Assembly (NCBI GenBank): GCA_019456145.1
Contig: VRUL01000006.1
Span: 128,423-192,422 of the forward strand
From: Planctomycetota bacterium
GTDB lineage: Bacteria > Planctomycetota > Phycisphaerae > Sedimentisphaerales > Anaerobacaceae
Length of the DNA stretch: 64,000 bases
Reading direction: 5' to 3'
Of the stretch, positions 34,220-43,213 are shown one piece after another; within the stretch, counting starts at the first letter, position 1, and each line of letters opens with the position of its first letter. The notes beneath the pieces are model-generated. The model had not been told where the DNA came from. It did not search any database and saw only the letters and a program-made list of their open reading frames with translations. Both the position numbers and the translations under genes were made by a program.

Positions 34220-37200
34220 TTACTTAACCGGGTAAGGTGGTAACGGCGGTATCTCTTTTTCCTGCGTCTTCAACTCTTCAAGAATAACTTCGATTGCCTT
34301 ATTTAATTGTTCATCAATTCCGGCATATTCTTTAGCCGGGTCGTTATCAACGTAAATATCCGGCTCGACTCCGTATCCTTCGATGATCCATTTTTTCCCT
34401 TCCACGTCGTAACGCGAAAATTCCGGTTTACGCAAATAACCGCCATCCAGCAAGGGCAGCGAGCCGCGAATTCCGACAACACCGCCCCATGTTCGTTTAC
34501 CGATCACTTTTCCGAGTTTATACTTCTTAAACTGATACGTAAACAAATCGCCGTCCGATGCGGAAAATTCATCCGCCAAACACACCATGGGCCCATAGAT
34601 CATACTAAATGGGTCCGGCTCTGGCGCAGTATTCCTTGCGAATTCGATCATCGCAATTTCACGCCGCAGCCGTTCAATCAACATTGGCGAGACGTTACCG
34701 CCGCCGTTTCCACGCACGTCGATGATCAATGCCTTTTTGCGAATTTGGGGATAGAAATGCTTCACAAACTCGCTTAAACCGTAACGCCCCATATCAGGCA
34801 CATGGATATACCCAACCTTTCCCTCGGTAGCTTCACTTACTTTCTCGATATTGGTCTGTACCCACTTGTAATAATACAACTTCTGTTCACTGCTTGTTGG
34901 TATAACTATTACGTCCCGGCTGCCTTTCTTTACAGGTTTTGAGTTGAGTGTTAAGGTGACCTGTTTCCCGGCTCTATTCAGTAGCAACTCATAAATATTA
35001 TCGACATCGGCGGTTGATTGGCCGTTAACAGCCATAATATAATCGCCTTGGTTCGCATCGACTCCGATTTCGGTTAACGGCGAACGGATACTTTTGTCCC
35101 AGTTTTGACCACGTAATATCTTTTCAATCCTGTAATACCCCGATTTTCCATCGCGTACGATTTCAGCTCCAAGGAGGCCCATTGGTATCCTCTTGGGTTT
35201 CGGATACTCTCCGCCGCCCACGTATGTATGCCCAACATTTAATTCGCCGATCATCTCGCCGATGATATATGTCAAATCGGCACGGTGATTCACATGATCA
35301 ACCAGAGGTTCATACAGGTCACGCATAGCCTCCCAGTTAACGCCGTGCATATTGGGAACATAGAAGAATTCACGCATCTGGCGCCAACATTCGTTGAATA
35401 TTTGTCTCCATTGCTCTTTCTTATCCAGGCGGACTTCCATATCGGACAAGTCCAATGTCTCTTTCATATCTATTTTTGATTTGGGCAGATCGATAATGGC
35501 ATATTTCCCGCCCGATACAACCAGCATCTTCTTGTTATCAGCCGATATCTCGTAACCGCGGATCTCGCCAAGCTCGGTTTCCTTTCGTTCCTTAAGGTCA
35601 TACATCCGAAGCTGGGTTTCCTTGTCTTTGCTCCCTCTTCGATTGTAATACACATAATCGCCAACCGAACTTAGATTGTAGTAACTCGAAACAGCTATAG
35701 GCAGCACGGCAATGCGGTCCTTGATGCCCTCAATGTCAACTTTGATTTTTGTTTTTTTCTTTTCATCCTTTTCCTTCTTGCCTTTCTTCTCTTTCTTCGA
35801 ATCTTCGTTCGGATCAGGCTTTTCAGCGTCCGTTTTTTTGGCTTTCTCTTTTTTCTTCACCTCTACTTCGTCACTTCGAGGTTTGAAAGGCGAATCGGTA
35901 CTCTTTGTCAGCGTGATTAAGTAAATTCGAGACATGTCCTGATAGGCGTGGTTCCATTCGATCCTGCTGTAAATCGGATTGAAATCCCGGTCGGAAGTAA
36001 AGAAGACATACTTGCCGTCCGAGCTGAACACGGGATTGGACGCCGAATACCATCCGTCGGTCAGCTCATGGGATTTCTTGTCCTTGAGAGAATAAAGATT
36101 AATTTTGTTCATCGCGCCCACTTCCGATTTGACATAAACTATCCACCTGCTGTCGGGAGACCAGGAATAGCGACTGAACTCCCATTTTTCGGATTGATCA
36201 ACTTCGGTGATCTTACTGCTCTTGATACTTACAAATCGAAGACGTAATCGTTTGTCTGCCCACATAATCTTCTTGCTGTCCGGTGACCACTCGATTCTGT
36301 ATTTGTAGGTTTCGGCGTTTCTTGTTATCTGCTTTGCCCGTCCGCTGCCGTCCTGAGGCATGATATAGATTTCATCTTCACCAGTGGCGTCGGATATGTA
36401 TGCAACCCACCTGCCGTTAGGCGACCATTTGGAATTTCGTTCGTGAATCCCCGGTGAATTAGTCAGATTTCGGATAGCACCGTGTTTGGCAGGAACCGTA
36501 AATACGTCACCTCTGGCGCCAAACAAGGCACGCTTGCCGTCCGGGCCGATTTCATAGTTGGTAACTTTCTCAGAAACACTGACAATACCGCTTCTGCCCC
36601 CGCTCAAATCTTCCTGAATATATATAACCACTTTCTCGTATTTTTCACTCTCGATATCAAAACGGTAAATATAGCCTCCGTTTTCAAATACAATTGCTCT
36701 TTTACCCAGCGATGGAAATTTAATATCGAAATCAGTGAAATTAGTTATTTGCCTGGTTTTCTTTTTATTAACATCATAAACGAAAAGGTTCATGCGTTTA
36801 TTTTCATCGCGGTCGGAGAGGAAAAAGATTTTTTCTTCTCTCCACATGGGAATAATATCCTGAGCGTCGTTATTGGTAATATTCTCAATTCTTTTCGTTT
36901 CGAAATCATAAATCCAGATATCATCGGCCATACCGCCGCGATAGCGTTTCCATGTGCGGAATTCACGAAATATCCGGTTATAGGCCAACTTCTTATCGTC
37001 AGGCGAGAACGAGCAAAAGCCGCCGCGAGGAAGGGGCAGCTCATCAGAAAGGCCGCCTGATTTGGAAACGGCATAGAGTTGTCCATTAAAGGAATTAAAT
37101 GAACGCTTTCGCGAGCGGAAAATGATATGTTTGCCGTCTTTCTTCCAGGCCATCACAATATTATTGGGCCCCATTCGATCGGACACATCATCACGTCCAA

Positions 37201-37522
37201 GCGTTGCTGTGTGGGTCAGGCGTTTAGGCACACTGCCCCCGGCACGCATCAGATAAACCTCAGTATTACCATCATATTGACCGGTAAAAGCGATATGCTC
37301 GCCGTCCGGAGAAAAACGTGCAAACATTTCAAAGCCTTCGTGATTCGTAAGCTTCCGGGCCACGCCTCCTATTGAGCGTACGCTATAGAGGTCTCCGGCA
37401 TAAGTAAAGACAATCTGGTCCTCATGAATTGCTGGAAAACGCAACAGCCTCGCTTCACTTCGGGCATATGCAGAATTTGCAATTAACACGGCACAAAAAC
37501 ACAAGACAAATAAGCGATTCAT
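34220..37522 (-). CDS. tricorn-like exported serine protease
   Basis: A 1100-residue protein. GAGGAG precedes ATG 37522, which opens a signal peptide (RLFVLCFCAVLIANSAYA); the frame extends further upstream without support. The N-terminal half contains two beta-propellers with WSPDGR-type repeats (FARFSPDGEHIAFTG, SKWSPNGRWVAYISD, YSWSPDSRWIVYV, FSSDGKYVFFTSDRD). A lysine/glutamate-rich linker (positions 35710-35880) separates them from the C1, PDZ and C2 parts, with YIIGEMIGELNVGH, GDYIMAVNGQS and the S41 catalytic region DEFSASDGDLFTYQF. Tricorn proteases cut peptides released by other proteases. In this export form it probably works in the periplasm. Two 26-bp direct repeats lie just upstream. 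Confidence 0.9.
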   Translation of the reverse strand: MNRLFVLCFCAVLIANSAYARSEARLLRFPAIHEDQIVFTYAGDLYSVRSIGGVARKLTNHEGFEMFARFSPDGEHIAFTGQYDGNTEVYLMRAGGSVPKRLTHTATLGRDDVSDRMGPNNIVMAWKKDGKHIIFRSRKRSFNSFNGQLYAVSKSGGLSDELPLPRGGFCSFSPDDKKLAYNRIFREFRTWKRYRGGMADDIWIYDFETKRIENITNNDAQDIIPMWREEKIFFLSDRDENKRMNLFVYDVNKKKTRQITNFTDFDIKFPSLGKRAIVFENGGYIYRFDIESEKYEKVVIYIQEDLSGGRSGIVSVSEKVTNYEIGPDGKRALFGARGDVFTVPAKHGAIRNLTNSPGIHERNSKWSPNGRWVAYISDATGEDEIYIMPQDGSGRAKQITRNAETYKYRIEWSPDSKKIMWADKRLRLRFVSIKSSKITEVDQSEKWEFSRYSWSPDSRWIVYVKSEVGAMNKINLYSLKDKKSHELTDGWYSASNPVFSSDGKYVFFTSDRDFNPIYSRIEWNHAYQDMSRIYLITLTKSTDSPFKPRSDEVEVKKKEKAKKTDAEKPDPNEDSKKEKKGKKEKDEKKKTKIKVDIEGIKDRIAVLPIAVSSYYNLSSVGDYVYYNRRGSKDKETQLRMYDLKERKETELGEIRGYEISADNKKMLVVSGGKYAIIDLPKSKIDMKETLDLSDMEVRLDKKEQWRQIFNECWRQMREFFYVPNMHGVNWEAMRDLYEPLVDHVNHRADLTYIIGEMIGELNVGHTYVGGGEYPKPKRIPMGLLGAEIVRDGKSGYYRIEKILRGQNWDKSIRSPLTEIGVDANQGDYIMAVNGQSTADVDNIYELLLNRAGKQVTLTLNSKPVKKGSRDVIVIPTSSEQKLYYYKWVQTNIEKVSEATEGKVGYIHVPDMGRYGLSEFVKHFYPQIRKKALIIDVRGNGGGNVSPMLIERLRREIAMIEFARNTAPEPDPFSMIYGPMVCLADEFSASDGDLFTYQFKKYKLGKVIGKRTWGGVVGIRGSLPLLDGGYLRKPEFSRYDVEGKKWIIEGYGVEPDIYVDNDPAKEYAGIDEQLNKAIEVILEELKTQEKEIPPLPPYPVK

Positions 37523-37599
37523 TTCAACTCCTCTTTCAAGTAAAATAATTCTTACGGTCCGATACTTCTCACCTAAATTCACATAAAATGCATGGGAAC

Positions 37600-37671
37600 A
37601 CTTGAAGCCCTTCCCATTTATATTAGTCGTACCCTGCCTAAGGATACTTGAAGCCCTTTCCATTTATATTA
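37600..37671. repeat. 26-bp direct repeat pair upstream of the tricorn gene
   Basis: ACTTGAAGCCCTTCCCATTT and the next six bases TATATTA-like (37600-37625) recur at 37646-37671 with one C-to-T change; the repeat period is 46 bp. On the minus strand they precede the tricorn gene, so they may be a tandem activator or repressor site. Could equally be a small duplication. Confidence 0.7.
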
Positions 37672-37879
37672 ACTGGAATGTCCTATATAGAATATTCGAT
37701 AACCCTGTTAAGGCCTCCAATCGCATTATAATACCAAATCTGTCCCGTTTTTTCAACTGATTTTAGTGTGTGAACGATAAAAGTAATGGAAGGAAATATC
37801 TATCGGACGCAGAAAAATCACAGATTTCATGATATCAGCATATTTGGTAAGAACGGAATTATTATTTATATTTTATTTG

Positions 37880-37957
37880 ACGGTTTTAACGCGAAAACCG
37901 TTCGCTCCTTAATTTATGAGAGACATTAAAAACGGCAGTTTTTGAGTTATTGCCGTT
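37880..37957. repeat. two adjacent hairpins upstream of gspE
   Basis: ACGGTTTT-aacgcg-AAAACCGT (37880-37901) and AACGGCA-N13-TGCCGTT (37931-37957), followed by a further AAAACGGTTTT palindrome. They share the ACGG/CCGT theme, so together they may be a regulatory or terminator structure between the divergent genes. Confidence 0.5.
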
Positions 37958-38022
37958 GAAAACGGTTTTATCCGGACTTGCCCTGATAGTGTGAGTTTTA
38001 TTTTGGAGGTATTAACAAAATC

Positions 38023-39954
38023 ATGACACGTTTTTTTGGATTTGGACACAAAAAGGACCGCCATGCAGAGAATCGCGGTAGTCCGCCTGTAGTGGATTCA
38101 AACAACGATTTTGAAGAGGACATCAGTGGTCTCTCAAGCCTGTATAGCCCGCAAGAGGACACTCCCGTACATGTCCGGGACCTCGCTGATGTATTGTGCG
38201 AGATGGGGAAAATTACCTCGAAGCAACTCGCTGGGGTAAGAAAAATACAGGCGGAAAAACCAGGCTCAGAAATCGTTCAAATAATCCAGGATTTAAAATT
38301 AGCCGATGGACTGGAAATTTCAACGGCCAAGGCCGGTTTGTATGGACTCAAGTTTCGACACGTTGAATCCAAAGACGTTAACAGGGGTGCGTTTGATAAA
38401 CTTGACCTTGACTACGTAAAAAGCAATCATGTTATGTCCATAGCTATAAAGGGTAACAAACTCGTAGTGGCTACGAGCCGGCCCGCAGATCTCTTTGTCA
38501 TTGAGGATGTTAAAAGGCAGACTCAGATGAATGTTGAGGTCCTCGTATGTCCGGATGAAGATATAAACAAAGTCTGTGAGGCCTTCGAAAAGGAAAAAAT
38601 CGATTACGGACTTGACGATGTCATCAGTGATTTGGAAGACGTTGAGGTTGTAAAGGAGCAGGATGATGACCTTGAAGACCTCGAAAAAATGGCGGGTCAG
38701 TCGCCTGTTATTAAATTCGTAAATTACCTGATTGGTAATGCGATACGTGAAGGAGCCAGTGACATTCATATTGAGCCGAAAGAAAAGTTTACAAAGGTAA
38801 GGTTCCGCATAGACGGCATACTTGTTGAGACAACGCAGTCGTCGTTAAAGATGCATCCTGCAATTATTTCACGTATTAAGATTATGTCCAATCTCGATAT
38901 ATCTGAGAGACGGCTGCCTCAGGACGGCAAAGTCAAGGTTACCGTCGGCGGCAGGGGAGTTGACCTGCGTATTTCGACACTGCCGACAAATCATGGGGAA
39001 AAAGTGGTTATCCGTGTGCTGGACAGTAAAACGATTATGCGAAGTCTCGAGCAGTTAGGTATGGAGCCGAAGGTGTGCGAGGCCTTTCATCGGCAAATTA
39101 TACTGCCTCACGGGATTCTGCTTGTTACAGGCCCTACCGGTTCGGGCAAGAGCACTACCCTTTACTCGTCTCTGTGCCAGATGGACGGAGAGAAGTTAAA
39201 CATATCGACTGTTGAGGACCCGGTGGAGTTTGAGCTTGATTTCTGCAACCAGGTGCAGGTCAATGAGAGGATTGGTCTTGACTTCGGCTTGACGCTGAGG
39301 AGTTTACTGCGTCAGGACCCGGATGTGATGATGATTGGTGAGATTCGTGATAACGAGACAGCTCGTATCGCGGTTCAGGCTGCGTTGACCGGTCATTTGG
39401 TCCTCTCGACACTGCATACAAATGATGCGGCCGGCAGTATCACCAGATTAGTCGATATCGGCATTGATGAGTATTTGATAGCGGCATCGTTGAATGCGGT
39501 GCTTGCTCAACGGTTGGTCAGGAAAATTTGTCCCAAGTGCAAAATCAGGTACAAGGCGCCGGAAAATATACGCAAACACATAGCCGCCTCAGGTATCAAT
39601 GCCAAACAGCTTTTTACAGGCCGCGGTTGTGACGATTGCCGGGGCTCCGGCTACACAGGCAGAATAGGTATTTACGAACTGTTGGTTATTGATGACAAGT
39701 TCAGGGACATGATTAACAAAGACTCTTCGATCAGTAATATGCGAAGCGTTTTTCACCAGAGCGGTCAGCCGTGTTTGTTTGATGACGGCATAAAGAAGGC
39801 CGAGCGGGGCTTGACTACGATAGAAGAAGTCCTGCGTGTTACAGAGGTAGGCAGCGAAGTATCCGAAACCGTCCCAGAAAAAAACTCGAAGCCCGTTCGG
39901 TCTAAGAAGCAACAGGAACAAACAGGTGGAAAATCCTGCGTGAGTAAACAGTAA
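38023..39954 (+). CDS. type II secretion / type IV pilus assembly ATPase (GspE/PilB)
   Basis: A 643-residue hexameric motor ATPase. An N1-like domain (LADVLCEMGKITSKQLAGVR, HVESKDVNRGAFDKLDLDYV) precedes the ATPase core: SDIHIEPKEKFTKVRFRIDG, Walker A GPTGSGKSTTLYSSL, the Asp box STVEDPVEFELD, Walker B DPDVMMIGEIRD and the His box STLHTNDAAGS. A zinc motif of four cysteines follows (CPKC and CDDC). This architecture fits GspE or PilB; I cannot separate them without the neighbouring subunits. It begins a run of four genes, with only 16 bp to the next, that otherwise code for chaperone parts. A GspC/PilP-like protein is encoded at 46158. Confidence 0.92.
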   Translation: MTRFFGFGHKKDRHAENRGSPPVVDSNNDFEEDISGLSSLYSPQEDTPVHVRDLADVLCEMGKITSKQLAGVRKIQAEKPGSEIVQIIQDLKLADGLEISTAKAGLYGLKFRHVESKDVNRGAFDKLDLDYVKSNHVMSIAIKGNKLVVATSRPADLFVIEDVKRQTQMNVEVLVCPDEDINKVCEAFEKEKIDYGLDDVISDLEDVEVVKEQDDDLEDLEKMAGQSPVIKFVNYLIGNAIREGASDIHIEPKEKFTKVRFRIDGILVETTQSSLKMHPAIISRIKIMSNLDISERRLPQDGKVKVTVGGRGVDLRISTLPTNHGEKVVIRVLDSKTIMRSLEQLGMEPKVCEAFHRQIILPHGILLVTGPTGSGKSTTLYSSLCQMDGEKLNISTVEDPVEFELDFCNQVQVNERIGLDFGLTLRSLLRQDPDVMMIGEIRDNETARIAVQAALTGHLVLSTLHTNDAAGSITRLVDIGIDEYLIAASLNAVLAQRLVRKICPKCKIRYKAPENIRKHIAASGINAKQLFTGRGCDDCRGSGYTGRIGIYELLVIDDKFRDMINKDSSISNMRSVFHQSGQPCLFDDGIKKAERGLTTIEEVLRVTEVGSEVSETVPEKNSKPVRSKKQQEQTGGKSCVSKQ

Positions 39955-39970
39955 ACTTAGATTTGAGATT

Positions 39971-41557
39971 ATGTTTAAGAAATTTGCTATCCCTGGATTA
40001 GTACTATTAATTGCTGGTACCGCTATGCTTGGATGGGTTCTCACAGAGAAAAGCAAAGATCAGCAGAAAGCTGCTTACTACAAGTCCAAGTATGACTCAG
40101 AAGCGGATGAGTATCTAAAGCAATACAAAGAATGGTTGCAATCAGCTCCGGAGCAGCGAGCATACTTGCCCTGGGGGCTGAATGAGTACGGGAAACCCAA
40201 AACAGAAGCACGCATAAACAAAGAGCAGCAGGAAAGACTCATAGCTGACATGGACAAATTGGCCGCAGGCAAAACGGAGGCTTATCCATTTGCCGACATC
40301 CTTTACGGCAAAAACTGGCGAAACCAATTAAGCGAATACAAGAAGCGAAGGGAGTTCAGGGAGTCTGTTTTCACCGGCTCTTTATTGTGTACGTTTGCAG
40401 GGGGGGGGGTTTTTACCTGTTGCCTGTTATTATGGATAGTCCGGACCATGATTAATACCTCCTCGTATCTGAGTAAATCTGTCAACGTATTTTTCAGAAA
40501 CCAAAAGGTAAACAATAATAAAGAGATGGCTCGGGTCGATGCAAAAGCCAAAGCGAAAATAAAACCTCAAGATAAAGGAAAGGTCAACGCTAAACCAGAA
40601 GCTAAGACAAAGGCCGAAGCTGAAAGAAAACCTAAGGTGCCAGTCGAAAAATTGGCCGGAGCTAAGGCCAAAGCAGAGGCAAAGGCCATAGCTGAAAGAG
40701 AAGCTAAGGCTGAAGCTGAAAAATTGGCCAGAGTTCAAGCCAAGGCTAAAGCAGAAGCAAAAGAGAAAGTCCCGGTTCAAAGTGATGCAGTAGAAGATCG
40801 AATCAGCCTGGGGAACAAGGAGAAACGGCAGGACGCCGCAGGCCAGGGTAAGAAACACTCACAAGTACAAATAAATGCAGGCTGGCAGACATTTGGTGAT
40901 GAAAAACAGGATGCAGTATTAATTTCAGATGAAAAATCCGACGAAATTGTGGGGTCATCAGAAGACGCGGATGAGAATATGAACGTAACTCCCAAACTTG
41001 AAAATTCGCTCAAAGCACAAACGGAAAACCTGCAAAAACAGATGGCGGAATTCAGACAGATGGCTCAGGGTGTTCAGCAAACCACGCTTGAGAATTCAAA
41101 ACCAATCAACAACACCCTCAGCGAACTCACTCAACAGGTCTCGGCCATTCGTGAGTACGCAGCCTCCCAGCAAGGCAGACTGACAAAACTTCAGGACGGA
41201 TATGACTGGAACATAATGAGAACTTTTTGCCTAAGAATCATTCGCAGCATTGACAATCTTGAAAAACGTATTAGTCGGCTGGCAGAACAGAATCTCGAAG
41301 TCGTAGACCTCGAGGAAGTAAGGGATGAGATGCTCTTTGCCCTCGAGTCCAGTGGTGTCGAACAATTTGAGCCGGAAATTAACAGCGATTATCACGGGCA
41401 GGAAAAATATGCAGAGGCTGTTAAAGACAAGGAATGCTCAGATGGACCAAAAATGACAGGAAAAATTGCAAAGATAATAAGACCGGGTTATCAATACTTT
41501 ATTGACGAGGACAATTCAAAGGTAGTACGTCCGGCTCAGGTTAAGCTGTTTGGTTAG
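39971..41557 (+). CDS. membrane protein with C-terminal GrpE-like nucleotide-exchange domain
   Basis: A 528-residue protein. It has one N-terminal membrane segment (FKKFAIPGLVLLIAGTAMLG), a globular region, a second membrane segment (FTGSLLCTFAGGGVFTCCLL) and about 100 residues of Ala/Lys/Glu repeats (KAKAEAKAIAEREAKAEAEK) likely to form a long helix. The last 150 residues resemble GrpE: helix-pair RTFCLRIIRSIDNLEKRISR (cf. LLPVLDNLERA), VRDEMLFALESSGVEQFEPE (cf. LLDVLEKFGVEPIEPEG) and a final beta part ending KIIRPGYQYF and VVRPAQVKLFG (cf. RVLRPAKVVV). It precedes an Hsp70 gene by 70 bp, supporting the nucleotide-exchange role; here the factor is tethered to the membrane. The match is by eye. 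Confidence 0.75.
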   Translation: MFKKFAIPGLVLLIAGTAMLGWVLTEKSKDQQKAAYYKSKYDSEADEYLKQYKEWLQSAPEQRAYLPWGLNEYGKPKTEARINKEQQERLIADMDKLAAGKTEAYPFADILYGKNWRNQLSEYKKRREFRESVFTGSLLCTFAGGGVFTCCLLLWIVRTMINTSSYLSKSVNVFFRNQKVNNNKEMARVDAKAKAKIKPQDKGKVNAKPEAKTKAEAERKPKVPVEKLAGAKAKAEAKAIAEREAKAEAEKLARVQAKAKAEAKEKVPVQSDAVEDRISLGNKEKRQDAAGQGKKHSQVQINAGWQTFGDEKQDAVLISDEKSDEIVGSSEDADENMNVTPKLENSLKAQTENLQKQMAEFRQMAQGVQQTTLENSKPINNTLSELTQQVSAIREYAASQQGRLTKLQDGYDWNIMRTFCLRIIRSIDNLEKRISRLAEQNLEVVDLEEVRDEMLFALESSGVEQFEPEINSDYHGQEKYAEAVKDKECSDGPKMTGKIAKIIRPGYQYFIDEDNSKVVRPAQVKLFG

Positions 41558-41627
41558 GTTTATTAAAAAGACTCGTTTTGCAATATGTAGCAAAATGAGA
41601 CCAGAATGAGATACAAGGGGTTTAAAA

Positions 41628-43199
41628 ATGGATAACAAAGTGCCTAAAAAGACCAATATAGTAGGTATAGATCTTGGAACAACATTTTCAGCATTAGCGG
41701 TTCTCAATGCTATCGGAAAGTCGGAGATTGTCCCAAATGCTGATGGCGAGAGACTCACGCCGTCCGCGATTTTCTTCGACGAAGAGAACTCTGATGTAGT
41801 CCGGGTTGGTATTGAAGCTGTTAACTCAAGGCTTATAAACGCTCGACGCTCCATTCGGTGGATAAAAAGGCACATAGGAGATGCGAATTATCATAAGAAT
41901 ATTGATGGAAAGGACTGGACGCCTGTGGAGTTGTCAGGATTGATACTAAAGAAGCTCAAACAGGAGTGCGCCGCTGAGAATGGAGAAATCCGTGATGCTG
42001 TTATTTCGGTCCCTGCACACTTTGACGAAGTTCGCAGAAAAGCGACCATGGATGCAGGTATTGCAGCGGGCCTGAACGTGATTGGAATTGTCAATGAGCC
42101 CGTGGCCGCCGCGCTATATTATGCTACAACACGCGATGTCTCCGGTAAAGTTCTGGTATATGACCTCGGTGGAGGAACCTTTGATGTAACCATAATGGAC
42201 GTAAAGGGACATCAAATGGAGATTGTCTGTTCACAGGGTGATCATGCGCTCGGAGGTACAGACTTCGACCAGAAGATATTGGAGATTTTGGAGCAAACCT
42301 ATAGGGATAAATTCGGTGCAGAGTTGATTATCTCTGATGAGGACAGGGCAAAGTATGAAGATGAATCCGAGGATATTAAAAAAACTTTGTCACGGCGTCG
42401 TGTTGCAAAGAAAATGCTCTACGGACCGGCAGGAAACATGAGGGTCGAAATCAAACGAGAGATGTTTGAACAAGCCATTTCTTCCTTGATTGCTCGTACG
42501 GATATCCTGGTGGAAGTGGTTCTTGAAGAGGCAAATCTTAAATCCTCCGAAATTGATAAGATACTGTTAGTCGGTGGCAGCACTCGAATCCCATTAGTCC
42601 GCAAACACCTGGAAGAAAAGTTTGGATTTGAGCCTGAAACTGCAGTAAATGTCGACGAATGTGTTGCGCTGGGCACTGCTTTACACGCCGGATTGACAAT
42701 GCTTAGAGAAAAACCAGACGCTGTGCCGGCAGGAATCTCCAGCGGGCTAAAAGATATTAACCTCACGGATGTCTGTAATCACAGTTATGGGACTATTTGT
42801 GCTCCGGTTGACAATGAAACCGGCCGGCGGATAATTCAGAATCGTATCATTCTGAAGAAAAACACACCATTGCCTTGCGAGGCATCACAAATGTTCTATA
42901 CCCTCTCTGAAGGGCAAACAGAACTCGAGGTCACTATAAGCCAGGGGGAAGATACGGCCCCTGAGTATGTAACTAAGATCGCAACACACAAATTCGAGTT
43001 GCCTCCGAACAGGCCCGCCGAACGACCGGTTAAAGTCACTTACAGCTATGATGTAAACCAGAGAATGCACTGTAAATTCGAAGACATCGAATCGGGTAAG
43101 ACACTTGAACTCGATTTTCGATTAGACGAAAATGGTAAAATATCAGAGAGCAATACAGGAGAAAACAACAAACAACTGGACAGTGTCAAAGTCAAATAG
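41628..43199 (+). CDS. Hsp70-family chaperone lacking the C-terminal lid
   Basis: A 523-residue ATP-dependent chaperone. The nucleotide-binding domain is complete: NIVGIDLGTTFSALAVLNA, YDLGGGTFDVTIMDVKG, LVGGSTRIPLVRKHLEE. The substrate-binding beta domain follows (RIILKKNTPLPCEASQMFYT, EGQTELEVTISQGEDTAPEY). DnaK has about 638 residues with a helical lid; this protein ends about 20 residues after the beta domain (YDVNQRMHCKFEDIESGKTL then a polar tail), so the lid is absent. It is not the housekeeping dnaK by context (no dnaJ, no grpE canonical). It is placed between a membrane GrpE-like protein and a membrane TerB protein. Ribosome site AAGGGG. Confidence 0.93.
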   Translation: MDNKVPKKTNIVGIDLGTTFSALAVLNAIGKSEIVPNADGERLTPSAIFFDEENSDVVRVGIEAVNSRLINARRSIRWIKRHIGDANYHKNIDGKDWTPVELSGLILKKLKQECAAENGEIRDAVISVPAHFDEVRRKATMDAGIAAGLNVIGIVNEPVAAALYYATTRDVSGKVLVYDLGGGTFDVTIMDVKGHQMEIVCSQGDHALGGTDFDQKILEILEQTYRDKFGAELIISDEDRAKYEDESEDIKKTLSRRRVAKKMLYGPAGNMRVEIKREMFEQAISSLIARTDILVEVVLEEANLKSSEIDKILLVGGSTRIPLVRKHLEEKFGFEPETAVNVDECVALGTALHAGLTMLREKPDAVPAGISSGLKDINLTDVCNHSYGTICAPVDNETGRRIIQNRIILKKNTPLPCEASQMFYTLSEGQTELEVTISQGEDTAPEYVTKIATHKFELPPNRPAERPVKVTYSYDVNQRMHCKFEDIESGKTLELDFRLDENGKISESNTGENNKQLDSVKVK

Positions 43200-43213
43200 C
43201 TATATCTACGGGT

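Noticed and set aside
40430-40858. Minus-strand frame rich in Ser, Phe and Leu
   Set aside because: Antisense of the Ala/Lys/Glu repeat region in the GrpE-like gene.
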